Of a stretch of DNA of 64,000 nucleotides, positions 53,737 through 61,716 are shown piece after piece. The notes under the pieces were generated by a model. It was not told where the DNA came from. It was given only the letters and a program-made list of their open reading frames with translations, and searched no databases. Origin of the DNA: JAAXGI01 sp963579625 (lineage in GTDB: Bacteria > Gemmatimonadota > Gemmatimonadetes > Longimicrobiales > Gaopeijiaceae). The position numbers were made by a program, and so were the translations under genes. Numbering within the stretch: the stretch's first letter is position 1; each line of letters opens with the position of its first letter. Location: positions 26,593 to 90,592 of the forward strand of contig CAUZHN010000002.1 in the NCBI GenBank assembly GCA_963579625.1. The letters run 5' to 3'.

Positions 53737-55320
53737 CTAGTTACCGTCTGTAGCTGTGGGTGGCCTCGAAAAGGATGCGAGCTGGATCCCAATGCCGTCC
53801 TCGACCCTTTTTGCCCTCGAAGATGAGGGCACGTTGTTTGACAGAATGCTGAAAACTACCGGTTCTCCATCTGCGGTTCGAACGATTCCAGAGAGCGCCG
53901 ACACCCGATTGATGGTTCCGGTCTTGGCTCTGAGATTGCCAGCTGCAGCACTCTGATACATCCGACGGAGTTCCCTTCGGTTTCCAGCCTCCGGGAGCGA
54001 GGCCCAGAAGTGCTCGGCATAATCCGAACTCGCTACATAGCTTAGAAGACGTACGAAGGCAGAGGGTGTGGCCCGGTTCAGGCTAGAGAGACCGGATCCG
54101 TCCTCAATATTAAACTCTTCCTCATTCACCCTGACTACTTCTGTCAGATACTTGCCCAGCGCTTCGCGTCCTCCGTGAAAGGAGGCGTCGCCAGAGGTGA
54201 TTCTTCCCAGTGTAAATAGGAGGATCTCACCATAGAGATTGTGGCTCTGCTTGTTGAGAATCTGTATCAGATCTCGCAACGGTGGGGAGTAGTATACGCC
54301 GAGGGTTCGGATGGGCTGGGCGGAGTCTTTACGGAATGCGGGAGCAATAACGTTGTCACGAGTCAGGGGTGACTCATCTGCGGAGCGTATCCGGGACACC
54401 GATCCCTTCACCCTGATCCCCTCGTCTTCGATAACTGCTCGGAATACTGACGCTGTGTAGCTGGGTGGATCGGAGACGGTGAGGACTCTGGATAGCTCTG
54501 CCGAGTTAGTTCCAATTTGGCCGCTGAGCTTGATCATATCATCAGGATGATCCCGCTCGAGCATCAGAGATCGAGAAGAATTCCCCGGGACAGATATACT
54601 TGTATTCAGCAGAGGGAGCTCCGCTCCTTCGGGTGCCACACGGATTCGGGCTGGGGCTCCGGGCGGACCTCCCCGAAAATGAAGTGTCACTACGTTCTCG
54701 GAGAAAGTAAGAGCGGACACAGGTGCCGCGTACCAGTCATCAAGGTACCGGGAGTTCCAGGAGGGACTTCGGCTTGGGCCCTGGAAGAAACTCGCATCTG
54801 CAATGACGTCTCCTGAAACAGTGTGAACACCGGCATCTTTCAGCGCATTCGCAAAGGCCACCCAGGGGACGGTGGGTGAGTCCAACAGCTGGTCAGAGAT
54901 TGCCGGATCACCAGTTCCATAAAGAATCAGATTCCCATCTAGGACGCCTGCACGGATCTCTCCATCTGTTAGTAAGAAAGTCGGGAAGCGGTAGTCAGGA
55001 CCGAGATGGTGAAGTGCCGCTGCGCTAGTGAATAACTTCTGATTGGAGGCCGGTGCGAGCAGTCGGTCCGAATCCATTGCCAGCAACGTGTCCCCGCGTT
55101 CGAGCGATACCGCCAGCACGCCCCAGTCACTGTTCCTCCAGCCAGTGTCGCTGATGAGCCCCATAACCTCGGTTCTGAGAGAGGCCAGATCGGCCATGGG
55201 CCTATTAGATGCCGTTGCCTCAATGCCCGCACTAGACATCCAGAGAATGAGGGTGAGCGAGGGTAGGGTTAGTGCCCTCAGGAATCTGTTCAACCGGTCC
55301 TCCGGAGGTGTAAGTTGCAT
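53737..55320 (-). CDS. dacB: D-Ala-D-Ala carboxypeptidase/endopeptidase, PBP4 (S13) family
   Basis: A 527-residue periplasmic peptidase that trims and opens peptidoglycan crosslinks. A hydrophobic signal segment lies near 12-32 with ATAS following. The three active-site motifs are SxxK in PASNQKLFTSAA, SxN in KQSHNLYGE and KTG in LRAKTGTINR. The large insert between the first two motifs is typical of the family. The Met at 55320 was preferred over an upstream start, though its ribosome site is weak. It converges with the small gene at 53421. Confidence 0.92.
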   Translation of the reverse strand: MQLTPPEDRLNRFLRALTLPSLTLILWMSSAGIEATASNRPMADLASLRTEVMGLISDTGWRNSDWGVLAVSLERGDTLLAMDSDRLLAPASNQKLFTSAAALHHLGPDYRFPTFLLTDGEIRAGVLDGNLILYGTGDPAISDQLLDSPTVPWVAFANALKDAGVHTVSGDVIADASFFQGPSRSPSWNSRYLDDWYAAPVSALTFSENVVTLHFRGGPPGAPARIRVAPEGAELPLLNTSISVPGNSSRSLMLERDHPDDMIKLSGQIGTNSAELSRVLTVSDPPSYTASVFRAVIEDEGIRVKGSVSRIRSADESPLTRDNVIAPAFRKDSAQPIRTLGVYYSPPLRDLIQILNKQSHNLYGEILLFTLGRITSGDASFHGGREALGKYLTEVVRVNEEEFNIEDGSGLSSLNRATPSAFVRLLSYVASSDYAEHFWASLPEAGNRRELRRMYQSAAAGNLRAKTGTINRVSALSGIVRTADGEPVVFSILSNNVPSSSRAKRVEDGIGIQLASFSRPPTATDGN

Positions 55321-55401
55321 CGTTTCACCAATCGGATAATGTGCGACACCCCCAGCGCGGTACAAGGGTGGGGCGTGGTCCGTGACTCAGAGCCTCAGTG
55401 C

Positions 55402-57009
55402 TCAGGCAGGATAACGTTGCGGGCGGGGAAATAAACCCTCAAGGGGATCTTGGCCAACCCGGGGAACGATGACACCCGGATTGAGAATCCCTTTCGGGTC
55501 CAGAGTCTTTTTCACCTGTTGGAATCCCCGTACTAGGTGAGCAGGCCAAATCCTCGACAGGAGGGGGGTCCGGAGCCTACCGTCTCCGTGCTCTCCACTC
55601 AGGGTTCCTCCCAGATCGGCAACCAGATCAGTCACTTGGTCAAGCGTATGCTGGACTCGATGTATCCAATCCGGATCGTCCACCTCCACTAGCGGGTTCA
55701 CATGCACGTTCCCATCGCCGGCATGACCGAAGACCACGGCGTCCATACCTACGCCTTCCAGGATCTGTTCAATCCCCTTCAAGTAGTCGCCTAGTGCGGA
55801 AGGGGGGACAACTGAGTCTTCGATGAATTGGGTCGAGATCCGGCCACGGTCGGACTCCCGGGCTATGATTGGGCTGGTGGCATGACGGAGGGCCCAGAGA
55901 CGGTCAGCGGTCTCCGGGTCTCGTATGATGAGGGAGGAGGCGTGAAGCCCACTGGAGCTGAGTTTCTGCAAGCTACTCAACTTGCTCTGAACCTCGTCCG
56001 AAGATCCTGTCACTTCAATGAGAACCAGTGCAAACGATCCCTTCAACATCTTACCAAGTTCGGGGTCGAGGCTTGGGCCGATGAGCTTGAGGAACCGTTT
56101 CCCAAAGAATTCGCAGGCTGTCGCGCCCAAGTTGTCGGACGCCAGAGCTAGTTCGGTCAGAGCGTCGGAAGACTCTGCCCGGAGCACGGCCAATCCCCGC
56201 TCGTCCGGAAGGGGGGGGAACCGAAGGTCGGCACGGGTGACAAACGCCAGGGTTCCTTCGCTCCCCACTAAGAGCTGCGCCGGATCACAGCTGGGGAGGA
56301 ACCTGTCTAATGCGTATCCGGATGAGTTCTTCCGGACAGGGGGCCATCCGGCAAGAGTGCCGTCGGAGGATAAGGGCAGTTTCTTTTCAAGGGATGAGTG
56401 GAGGTCCGTGAAGAGTGTGGGTGACGGCTCCCCAAGACCGACCCGAAAGTGCTCACCCCAAGCATAGAACCCCTCCAACGCATCTACCCAGGCGGAAATC
56501 GCCCCATAACGGAAGCTTCTGGCCCCCGCGGAGTTGTTTGCCACCATTCCTCCGACCCGGCACCACCTGCCGGAGGAGGGAAGAAAGGGGAGAAACCCGC
56601 CGTGCTGGCGGGCAATCCGATCCACCTCGCCGGCGACTTCGCCAGCTCCAACTCGGATTCGGCCCGACTGGGCGTCCAGTACCTCCACTCCCCCGAAAGC
56701 TGGCCCGATCTCGACTACAATCTCGGGTCCCAGATTCCCCCCCGGCATTCCCGTGCCGGCGCCCCTCGGTATGAGGGAAACCTGCTGCTCCCATGCCCAT
56801 CGGATGAGACTCCCAAGGCTGTCTTCGTCGTGGGGGATCAGGTAGGCTGGAGGTGAAGCCTTGAACGGTCCCGACACGGAAGATGCCCGGCGAGCCGCTT
56901 CAACTCCGTGGATTATAGAGCCGCGATAGTCGTGGGGGAGGTCGGATCTTGTTACTGAGGTAGGCGTCAGACCGGCTCCAGCTGCGACTCGCAGACGGTT
57001 TCCGCACAA
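55402..57009 (-). CDS. FAD-linked oxidase, GlcD/D-lactate dehydrogenase type
   Basis: A 535-residue flavoprotein. The PCMH-type FAD domain has IPRGAGTGMPGG, PSSGRWCRVGGMVANNSAG and LLVGSEGTLAFVT; the C-terminal half has HAGDGNVHVNPL, GGTLSGEHGDGRLR and the ending DPKGILNPGVI. These fit enzymes that oxidise D-2-hydroxy acids such as glycolate, lactate or 2-hydroxyglutarate. No separate FeS subunit gene is adjacent. The only start candidate is TTG at 57009, which overlaps the regulator gene by 43 bases; a non-canonical start further in is possible. Confidence 0.87.
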   Translation of the reverse strand: MCGNRLRVAAGAGLTPTSVTRSDLPHDYRGSIIHGVEAARRASSVSGPFKASPPAYLIPHDEDSLGSLIRWAWEQQVSLIPRGAGTGMPGGNLGPEIVVEIGPAFGGVEVLDAQSGRIRVGAGEVAGEVDRIARQHGGFLPFLPSSGRWCRVGGMVANNSAGARSFRYGAISAWVDALEGFYAWGEHFRVGLGEPSPTLFTDLHSSLEKKLPLSSDGTLAGWPPVRKNSSGYALDRFLPSCDPAQLLVGSEGTLAFVTRADLRFPPLPDERGLAVLRAESSDALTELALASDNLGATACEFFGKRFLKLIGPSLDPELGKMLKGSFALVLIEVTGSSDEVQSKLSSLQKLSSSGLHASSLIIRDPETADRLWALRHATSPIIARESDRGRISTQFIEDSVVPPSALGDYLKGIEQILEGVGMDAVVFGHAGDGNVHVNPLVEVDDPDWIHRVQHTLDQVTDLVADLGGTLSGEHGDGRLRTPLLSRIWPAHLVRGFQQVKKTLDPKGILNPGVIVPRVGQDPLEGLFPRPQRYPA

Positions 57010-57428
57010 CGCTTGCAGTACCCGGTCAACTCGAGCCTGTATCCCGTCACCTGAAAACCATCGACGTTCTGGCCCAATTCTTCGGCCTGGCCAGAAGGGA
57101 AGTCTGCCTGGAGGTCAAACATTCGTGAGCAGGTGAGGCAGCGAGCGTGATGGTGCCGGTCTGTACGACCGTCGTACCTGGTCGATCCGACAGCATAGCC
57201 CAGCTTTACAGCAAGTCCACAGCCTACAAGGGCCTCCAGACTCTTATACACGGTTGCTACAGAGATGACGGGCACTTCAGTGCGGACTGCAAGGAACACC
57301 TCGTCGGCGGTCGGGTGCTTGTCCGTAGAGGAGAGAAAGCGGTACACCGCAGCACGCTGCTCGGTAAAGCGTTGGCCGTTCGCCTCGAGCGCCTCTCGGA
57401 GCACTTCATCGGGCGACCATTGCTGCAT
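56967..57428 (-). CDS. Fur-family regulator, PerR-like
   Basis: A 153-residue metal-dependent repressor. The winged helix has RFTEQRAAVYRFL and the recognition segment SVATVYKSLEAL. Ligands resembling those of PerR are His in DKHPTADE, Asp in TRYDGR, His in RHHHARC and Asp in MFDLQ. Structural zinc cysteines occur as CLTC and CKRC. This pattern supports peroxide sensing rather than iron sensing, but that is inference. A good promoter lies at 57478-57506. The overlapping oxidase gene downstream may be co-regulated. Confidence 0.85.
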   Translation of the reverse strand: MQQWSPDEVLREALEANGQRFTEQRAAVYRFLSSTDKHPTADEVFLAVRTEVPVISVATVYKSLEALVGCGLAVKLGYAVGSTRYDGRTDRHHHARCLTCSRMFDLQADFPSGQAEELGQNVDGFQVTGYRLELTGYCKRCAETVCESQLEPV

Positions 57429-57477
57429 GGTATGTCCAGCCTGCAGAAGGTGATGGAATTGAATGACTGCCCGGAAA

Positions 57478-57506
57478 AGTTAAGACATTGCCAAAAAGTG
57501 TGTCAA
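57478..57506 (-). promoter_or_regulatory. Candidate promoter of the PerR-like gene
   Basis: On the minus strand a perfect TTGACA (57501-57506), a 17-base spacer and TTAACT (57478-57483). It lies about 50 bases before the start codon. No clear palindromic Per box was seen. Confidence 0.5.
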
Positions 57507-57568
57507 CATCCTGCGCGGCTGATCTCGTCCGATAGGGACTCCTCACTCACACGTGGCGGTCGCTCCGC

Positions 57569-58138
57569 ATGAATCGACCGCAAGGAGAGGCTGACCTCCT
57601 TACTCTCGAACCGCTGCTGGAGGCGGTCAGGACAGGAGTTGAGGAAGCCGGCTGGCTTCTTTCGGGTCTCCAAAAGACCACCAGCCACGAGTTCGAGGGC
57701 AAGTGGGCTGGAGAATCGACTCGCAGTGCCTACCTCTTCTTCCATAGATCCGACCTTCCTGAGAGCGTCGCGATGGAGGCGTTTCTAGACGAGACCTCAG
57801 GTGGCCTCCGTGGAAACTTGGCGCTCGTCCTGGAGGGTCCTCGGCTGGGTTGCCTGGGGGCTGTGCCTGGGGTGCTGGAACGGGTCTCTCGGGCGAGCCT
57901 GGAAACACTTCCGGAGGGCTATTGCACTCCGGTATCCCTTCGCCTCGCGGTTCCCCATGGAGGCACACCGGTGGATCGGGCAGAAGTTCAGTTCCGGATC
58001 AAACTTGTGATTCCTGAGGCGGCGATATGTGCGGGCGCGTCCGTGGTCTCCGCTCTCTCATCGGGGGCTGTTTCCGCATTCGAGGCGCTCCTCGAACGAC
58101 CGGAGGTTGCGGAAATGCTGCCTCCCGTAATTGACTGA
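57569..58138 (+). CDS. Hypothetical protein
   Basis: A 189-residue protein without membrane segments or recognisable motifs. It looks like a soluble alpha/beta protein: a helical N terminus (LLEAVRTGVEEAGWLLSGLQ), an aromatic strand (SAYLFFHRSD), then Gly-rich strands (LVLEGPRLGCLGAVPG) and a C-terminal helical region (AFEALLERPEVAEML). Codon use is like the neighbours and the frame is clean, so it is probably a real gene. It is divergent from the PerR-like gene and 27 bases before acs, with which it may be co-transcribed. Confidence 0.7.
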   Translation: MNRPQGEADLLTLEPLLEAVRTGVEEAGWLLSGLQKTTSHEFEGKWAGESTRSAYLFFHRSDLPESVAMEAFLDETSGGLRGNLALVLEGPRLGCLGAVPGVLERVSRASLETLPEGYCTPVSLRLAVPHGGTPVDRAEVQFRIKLVIPEAAICAGASVVSALSSGAVSAFEALLERPEVAEMLPPVID

Positions 58139-58165
58139 TCGAACTCTCCTTATAGGAGCATGGGA

Positions 58166-60124
58166 ATGACCCACTCCAAGGGCACTTTGGACAATCTTCT
58201 CCATGAAGATCGAACCTTCAAGCCGCGAGAGGACTTTAGAGATGCGGCGCATGTATCCGATGATGGTGTATGGGAGTCCGCTGGGAGCGATCCCGAGGCC
58301 TACTGGGAGGGCTGGGCTCACGAACTCCATTGGTTCCGTAGGTGGGACCGGGTTTTGGACTGGAATCCCCCGCATGCCAGGTGGTTCGAAGGCGGACAAA
58401 TAAATGCGGCATATAACTGCCTCGACCGTCATCTGACCGGGTCACGTAGGGAAAAGATCGCGCTGATTTGGGAGGGTGAGCCGGGAGATGTTCGCCGCTA
58501 TACCTACGAAGAACTCCACCGTGAGGTGTCCCGATTTGGGCAAGTTCTGAGGGATCTTGGGGTCAGGAGAGGGGATCGGGTTGCGATCTACCTGCCGATG
58601 GTTCCGGAGGCAGCTATAGCCATGCTAGCCTGCGCTCGGATCGGCGCTCCTCATTCGGTTGTATTTGGAGGCTTTTCTCCTGAGTCGCTGACTGACCGTA
58701 TCAACGATGCAAAGGCGAAGATTCTGATCACGGCTGATGGGGGATACCGTCGTGGAAAGGTGGTACCATTAAAGGAAAACGCGGATTTGGCGGTAGCTCA
58801 CTGCCCGACGATCGAACATGTGGTTGTAGTGGCGCGAGAGGGCGAGCCCTCAAAATCCATCCCATCCACTATGAGGCCCGGTCAAGACCTTTGGTACCAC
58901 GATCTTATGGCTTCAGTAAAGGAAGGATGTGAGGCGGAGGTCATGGAGGCGGAGGATGTGCTGTTCATCCTTTACACCTCCGGTACGACTGGAAAGCCGA
59001 AGGGAGTGGTTCACACCACAGGAGGCTACCTCACACAGACCTATGCGACCACGCGATGGGTGTTCGATCTCAAGGAGGACGATGTCTATTGGTGTACCGC
59101 AGATGTCGGCTGGGTCACCGGGCACTCATATATCGTCTACGGTCCACTCGCGAATGGGGCGACCGTGCTTATGTACGAAGGCACTCCGGATTTTCCAGAT
59201 CGGGGGAGATTTTGGCAGCTGTGTGAGAAGTACGAGGTGTCCATCTTCTACACTGCACCGACGGCGATCAGAGCCTTCATGAAGTGGGGAGATGACTGGC
59301 CAGCGAAGTATGATCTGTCTCAGCTCCGACTGCTTGGAACGGTTGGCGAACCGATCAATCCTGAGGCGTGGATGTGGTACCATCACCAGATTGGGGGGGA
59401 GCGCTGTCCGATTGTTGATACGTGGTGGCAGACCGAGACGGGGGCGATCATGATCACGCCACTGCCTGGAATCACCGAGACTCGTCCAGGTAGTGCCACG
59501 CTGGGTTTCCCTGGCGTGCAGGCGACGATCTTAAATGACGCGGGCGAAGAGGTTGACGCCGGATACTTGGCACTGACACGCCCCTGGCCCTCCATGTTAC
59601 GCACGATCTATGGCGACGAAGAGCGGTACCGGGAGACATACTGGTCGAAGTGGGATGGGGTCTACTTCGCGGGAGACGGGGCAAAGAGGGACGAAGATGG
59701 GTATTTCTGGGTCTTGGGTCGGGTGGATGATGTCCTAAACGTGGCCGGCCACCGAATTGGCACCATGGAGGTCGAGAGTGCACTGGTGGATCACCATTCT
59801 GTGGCGGAGGCAGCGGTGGTTGGGAAGGCGCACGATGTGAAGGGCCAAGTGATTGCCGCCTTCGTCACCCTGAAAGAAGGCCAGGAGCCGTCTGAGGCGC
59901 TCGGCACCGAGCTCCGAGCACATGTCGCAGAAAAGATCGGGCCGATCGCTCGCCCCGAGGACATCCTGTTCTCGGCCGATCTTCCGAAGACGCGTTCTGG
60001 GAAGATCATGCGGAGACTCCTCCGCGATATCGCGGATGGAAAGACGCTGGGCGACACGACGACCCTTGCGGACCCTGAGGTCGTTGGCCGTCTGAAGGAG
60101 CAATATCAGGAGGGCGAAGGTTAG
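58166..60124 (+). CDS. acs: Acetyl-CoA synthetase
   Basis: A 652-residue AMP-forming ligase making acetyl-CoA from acetate, ATP and CoA. The start at 58166 has AGGAG at a 7-base spacing; the ATG six bases upstream is too close to it. Motifs: YTSGTTGKPKGVVHTTGG (P-loop A3), WCTADVGWVTGHSY, DTWWQTETG (A5), YFAGDGAKRDEDGY (A7), GRVDDVLNVAGHR (A8) and the catalytic, acetylatable Lys in PKTRSGKIMRR (A10). The Trp in WWQTE restricts the pocket to acetate-sized acids. Unlike the ANL ligase relic at 45534, this gene is intact. Confidence 0.96.
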   Translation: MTHSKGTLDNLLHEDRTFKPREDFRDAAHVSDDGVWESAGSDPEAYWEGWAHELHWFRRWDRVLDWNPPHARWFEGGQINAAYNCLDRHLTGSRREKIALIWEGEPGDVRRYTYEELHREVSRFGQVLRDLGVRRGDRVAIYLPMVPEAAIAMLACARIGAPHSVVFGGFSPESLTDRINDAKAKILITADGGYRRGKVVPLKENADLAVAHCPTIEHVVVVAREGEPSKSIPSTMRPGQDLWYHDLMASVKEGCEAEVMEAEDVLFILYTSGTTGKPKGVVHTTGGYLTQTYATTRWVFDLKEDDVYWCTADVGWVTGHSYIVYGPLANGATVLMYEGTPDFPDRGRFWQLCEKYEVSIFYTAPTAIRAFMKWGDDWPAKYDLSQLRLLGTVGEPINPEAWMWYHHQIGGERCPIVDTWWQTETGAIMITPLPGITETRPGSATLGFPGVQATILNDAGEEVDAGYLALTRPWPSMLRTIYGDEERYRETYWSKWDGVYFAGDGAKRDEDGYFWVLGRVDDVLNVAGHRIGTMEVESALVDHHSVAEAAVVGKAHDVKGQVIAAFVTLKEGQEPSEALGTELRAHVAEKIGPIARPEDILFSADLPKTRSGKIMRRLLRDIADGKTLGDTTTLADPEVVGRLKEQYQEGEG

Positions 60125-60137
60125 GCACTGCACCTCC

Positions 60138-60150
60138 CCCCGTTTCGGGG
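60138..60150. terminator. Small hairpin between convergent acs and acyltransferase genes
   Basis: CCCCG-TTT-CGGGG, a 5-bp stem in the 52-base gap between two convergent genes. No T tract follows on either strand, so terminator function is only suggested by position. Confidence 0.3.
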
Positions 60151-60176
60151 CGAACGGCCCGCCGAGACATGAGGGT

Positions 60177-60992
60177 TCAGTCGGCGAGGGGATCCTTGAT
60201 GGAGGAACGCCGATCGATACTCATATCCTTCTTTTTCACCGGTTTGGCGGGAATCCCCACGTGGATGTAGTGCGGTTCGGTGTCCCGTGTTACCAGAGCC
60301 ATGGCGCCAACCATGGAGTCATTGGCCACCCGGACTCCCGCTAGAATAGTGGCGTGATAGGTGATGCGGACTCCATCGCCGATGATTGTTGCCGGGGTGT
60401 CGACCATCGCTGACTCTTGAATGTCGTGAGTATGCGAGTAGATGTTCGCGTAGTCGGAAACGCTAGCCCCATTCCCGAGCCGAATTCCGCCCCTGTCGTC
60501 CAAGAGCACGTGGCGGTGCACTGTCACCCCGTCTCCCACATCCAAATTGTATCCGAATGAAAGCTTTACGAAGTGGAACGCCTTGAAGTTCTTTCCACAC
60601 TTCTTGAAGATGCGCTTCGCGAGTAGCCGTCTGAAGCGGATCCCCAACTCAACGTTTTCCCCTAGGGGGCTCTTGTCGAACATTTCCCAGAGCCAGATGA
60701 GTGGCTTGACCTTCACATACTTCTCCTGATCGACTTCGTGGTAGTACTCAGGTTCGAGCGTGACATTTCTCGGGTCCATCTGAAGGAGACCAAGACGAGT
60801 GGACTGGCTCGAACTCGTCACATCCGAGTCGATCAGCCCCGGATAGAAGACGTCGGTCAAAATCGTCCGACACAGTTCATTACGGTCGCAGTCAGGACGA
60901 TTCAGTTCCTTGTCTATGGCTTCGAGCCACTCGTCGTAGGTCTTTCGGGCTAAGGCGGGAAGCCCGACCTTTCGTAAGGGGTAGTAGGCCAT
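60177..60992 (-). CDS. Left-handed beta-helix (hexapeptide) acyltransferase
   Basis: A 271-residue protein. A helical N-terminal half of about 150 residues (RKTYDEWLEAIDKEL and onward) precedes hexapeptide repeats (VGDGVTVHRHVLLDDRGG, IRLGNGASVSDYANIYSHTH), and a typical GxxAKPVKKK ending. HTHD near residue 215 is the likely catalytic His region. The fold is that of O- or N-acetyltransferases; the acceptor is unknown. The start at 60992 (MAYYPLRKVGLPALARK) is the best Met but lacks a clear ribosome site. Confidence 0.8.
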   Translation of the reverse strand: MAYYPLRKVGLPALARKTYDEWLEAIDKELNRPDCDRNELCRTILTDVFYPGLIDSDVTSSSQSTRLGLLQMDPRNVTLEPEYYHEVDQEKYVKVKPLIWLWEMFDKSPLGENVELGIRFRRLLAKRIFKKCGKNFKAFHFVKLSFGYNLDVGDGVTVHRHVLLDDRGGIRLGNGASVSDYANIYSHTHDIQESAMVDTPATIIGDGVRITYHATILAGVRVANDSMVGAMALVTRDTEPHYIHVGIPAKPVKKKDMSIDRRSSIKDPLAD

Positions 60993-61158
60993 AACTTGTC
61001 TGATCGATCTCGGTTCGATGAGTAGGTTCGCGTACCAAAGGGGTTGTGCGAGGCACTGGGACCAAGGGCTACCCGGTCTTCGACCGAGGGATCCCGCCTG
61101 TGATCCTCGTATATTGTTGTTTGGAGGCGATGCGGGGAAGGAGTAGGAGCGGTGTCCT

Positions 61159-61503
61159 ATGCATGAGGCATTGAGGTGCCGGGTCACCCGCAGTCTGGAG
61201 ACACCCCCGGAATCGAAGCTCTATGAGGTCTTGGACTACATCGAGTTTCTGGAGTATCAGTACGCGCATAGGGCTCTGGAGTAGACTCCCGGCCAGCAAA
61301 ATCTGGCTGAGCGCCTGGAGGATGGGCTCGGCAGTAGGACGATCAGTCCGTTACGACTTCGTGAGGCGTTTCAGCTCATCTCGGTAGTCGACTGAGTGCT
61401 GAGTTCAGTGTCGGAGGCCGGACGAGATATTCTGTATGACCTGCAGACCATAGGGGAGGGAGAGAGGAGGTCTGAGCTTACACCCGACGAACCTGGGTCT
61501 TGA
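61159..61503 (+). pseudogene. Relic of a small helical protein with two in-frame stops
   Basis: One frame of 114 codons begins MHEALRCRVTRSLETPPES and continues KLYEVLDYIEFLEYQYA, then TAG at 61282, QQNLAERLEDGLGSRTISP, then TGA at 61393, and VLSSVSEAGRDILYDLQ to the stop at 61501. The KLYEVLDYIEFLE segment recalls short helical proteins of the DUF2281/antitoxin-like sort. The amphipathic character continues past both stops, which suggests a single ancestral protein. A live 41-residue product from the first part cannot be excluded. It lies divergent from the acyltransferase and upstream of guaB. Confidence 0.6.
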
Positions 61504-61559
61504 AAAGAATCCTCTCCAACCGACTCCCAAGGAGGCCTGGACGGCGATAGTCCGCGGGG

Positions 61560-61587
61560 TTGACACCCCCCTCAGCGGTCAGATAAG
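61560..61587 (+). promoter_or_regulatory. Candidate guaB promoter
   Basis: A perfect TTGACA (61560-61565), a 16-base spacer and GATAAG (61582-61587; four of six matches). Transcription from about 61594 would give a leader of about 123 bases containing the hairpin at 61633-61679. Confidence 0.6.
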
Positions 61588-61632
61588 CTGTCCCATGGAA
61601 CAAGTCGCTCAATGCCGTTTGACAGTTATTCG

Positions 61633-61679
61633 CGCCCACCGGTGGCAGTTCGCCTGTCTAGGTCTGCCTCCGGCGGGCG
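61633..61679 (+). promoter_or_regulatory. Long hairpin in the guaB leader
   Basis: Arms 61633-61648 and 61664-61679 form 14 pairs over 16 positions, with A-C and T-T mismatches and a 15-base loop. A short TTTT follows at about 61687. The guaB ribosome site (GGAGA near 61708) is 30 bases downstream. It could act as an attenuator, an mRNA stabiliser or a protein-binding site. Confidence 0.55.
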
Positions 61680-61716
61680 TGTGACGTTTTACCCGCTGGC
61701 GCCCGGAGAAGACTAG

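Noticed and set aside
61619..61647. Second TTGACA in the guaB leader
   Set aside because: No acceptable -10 follows at 15-19 bases, and it lies just before the leader hairpin.
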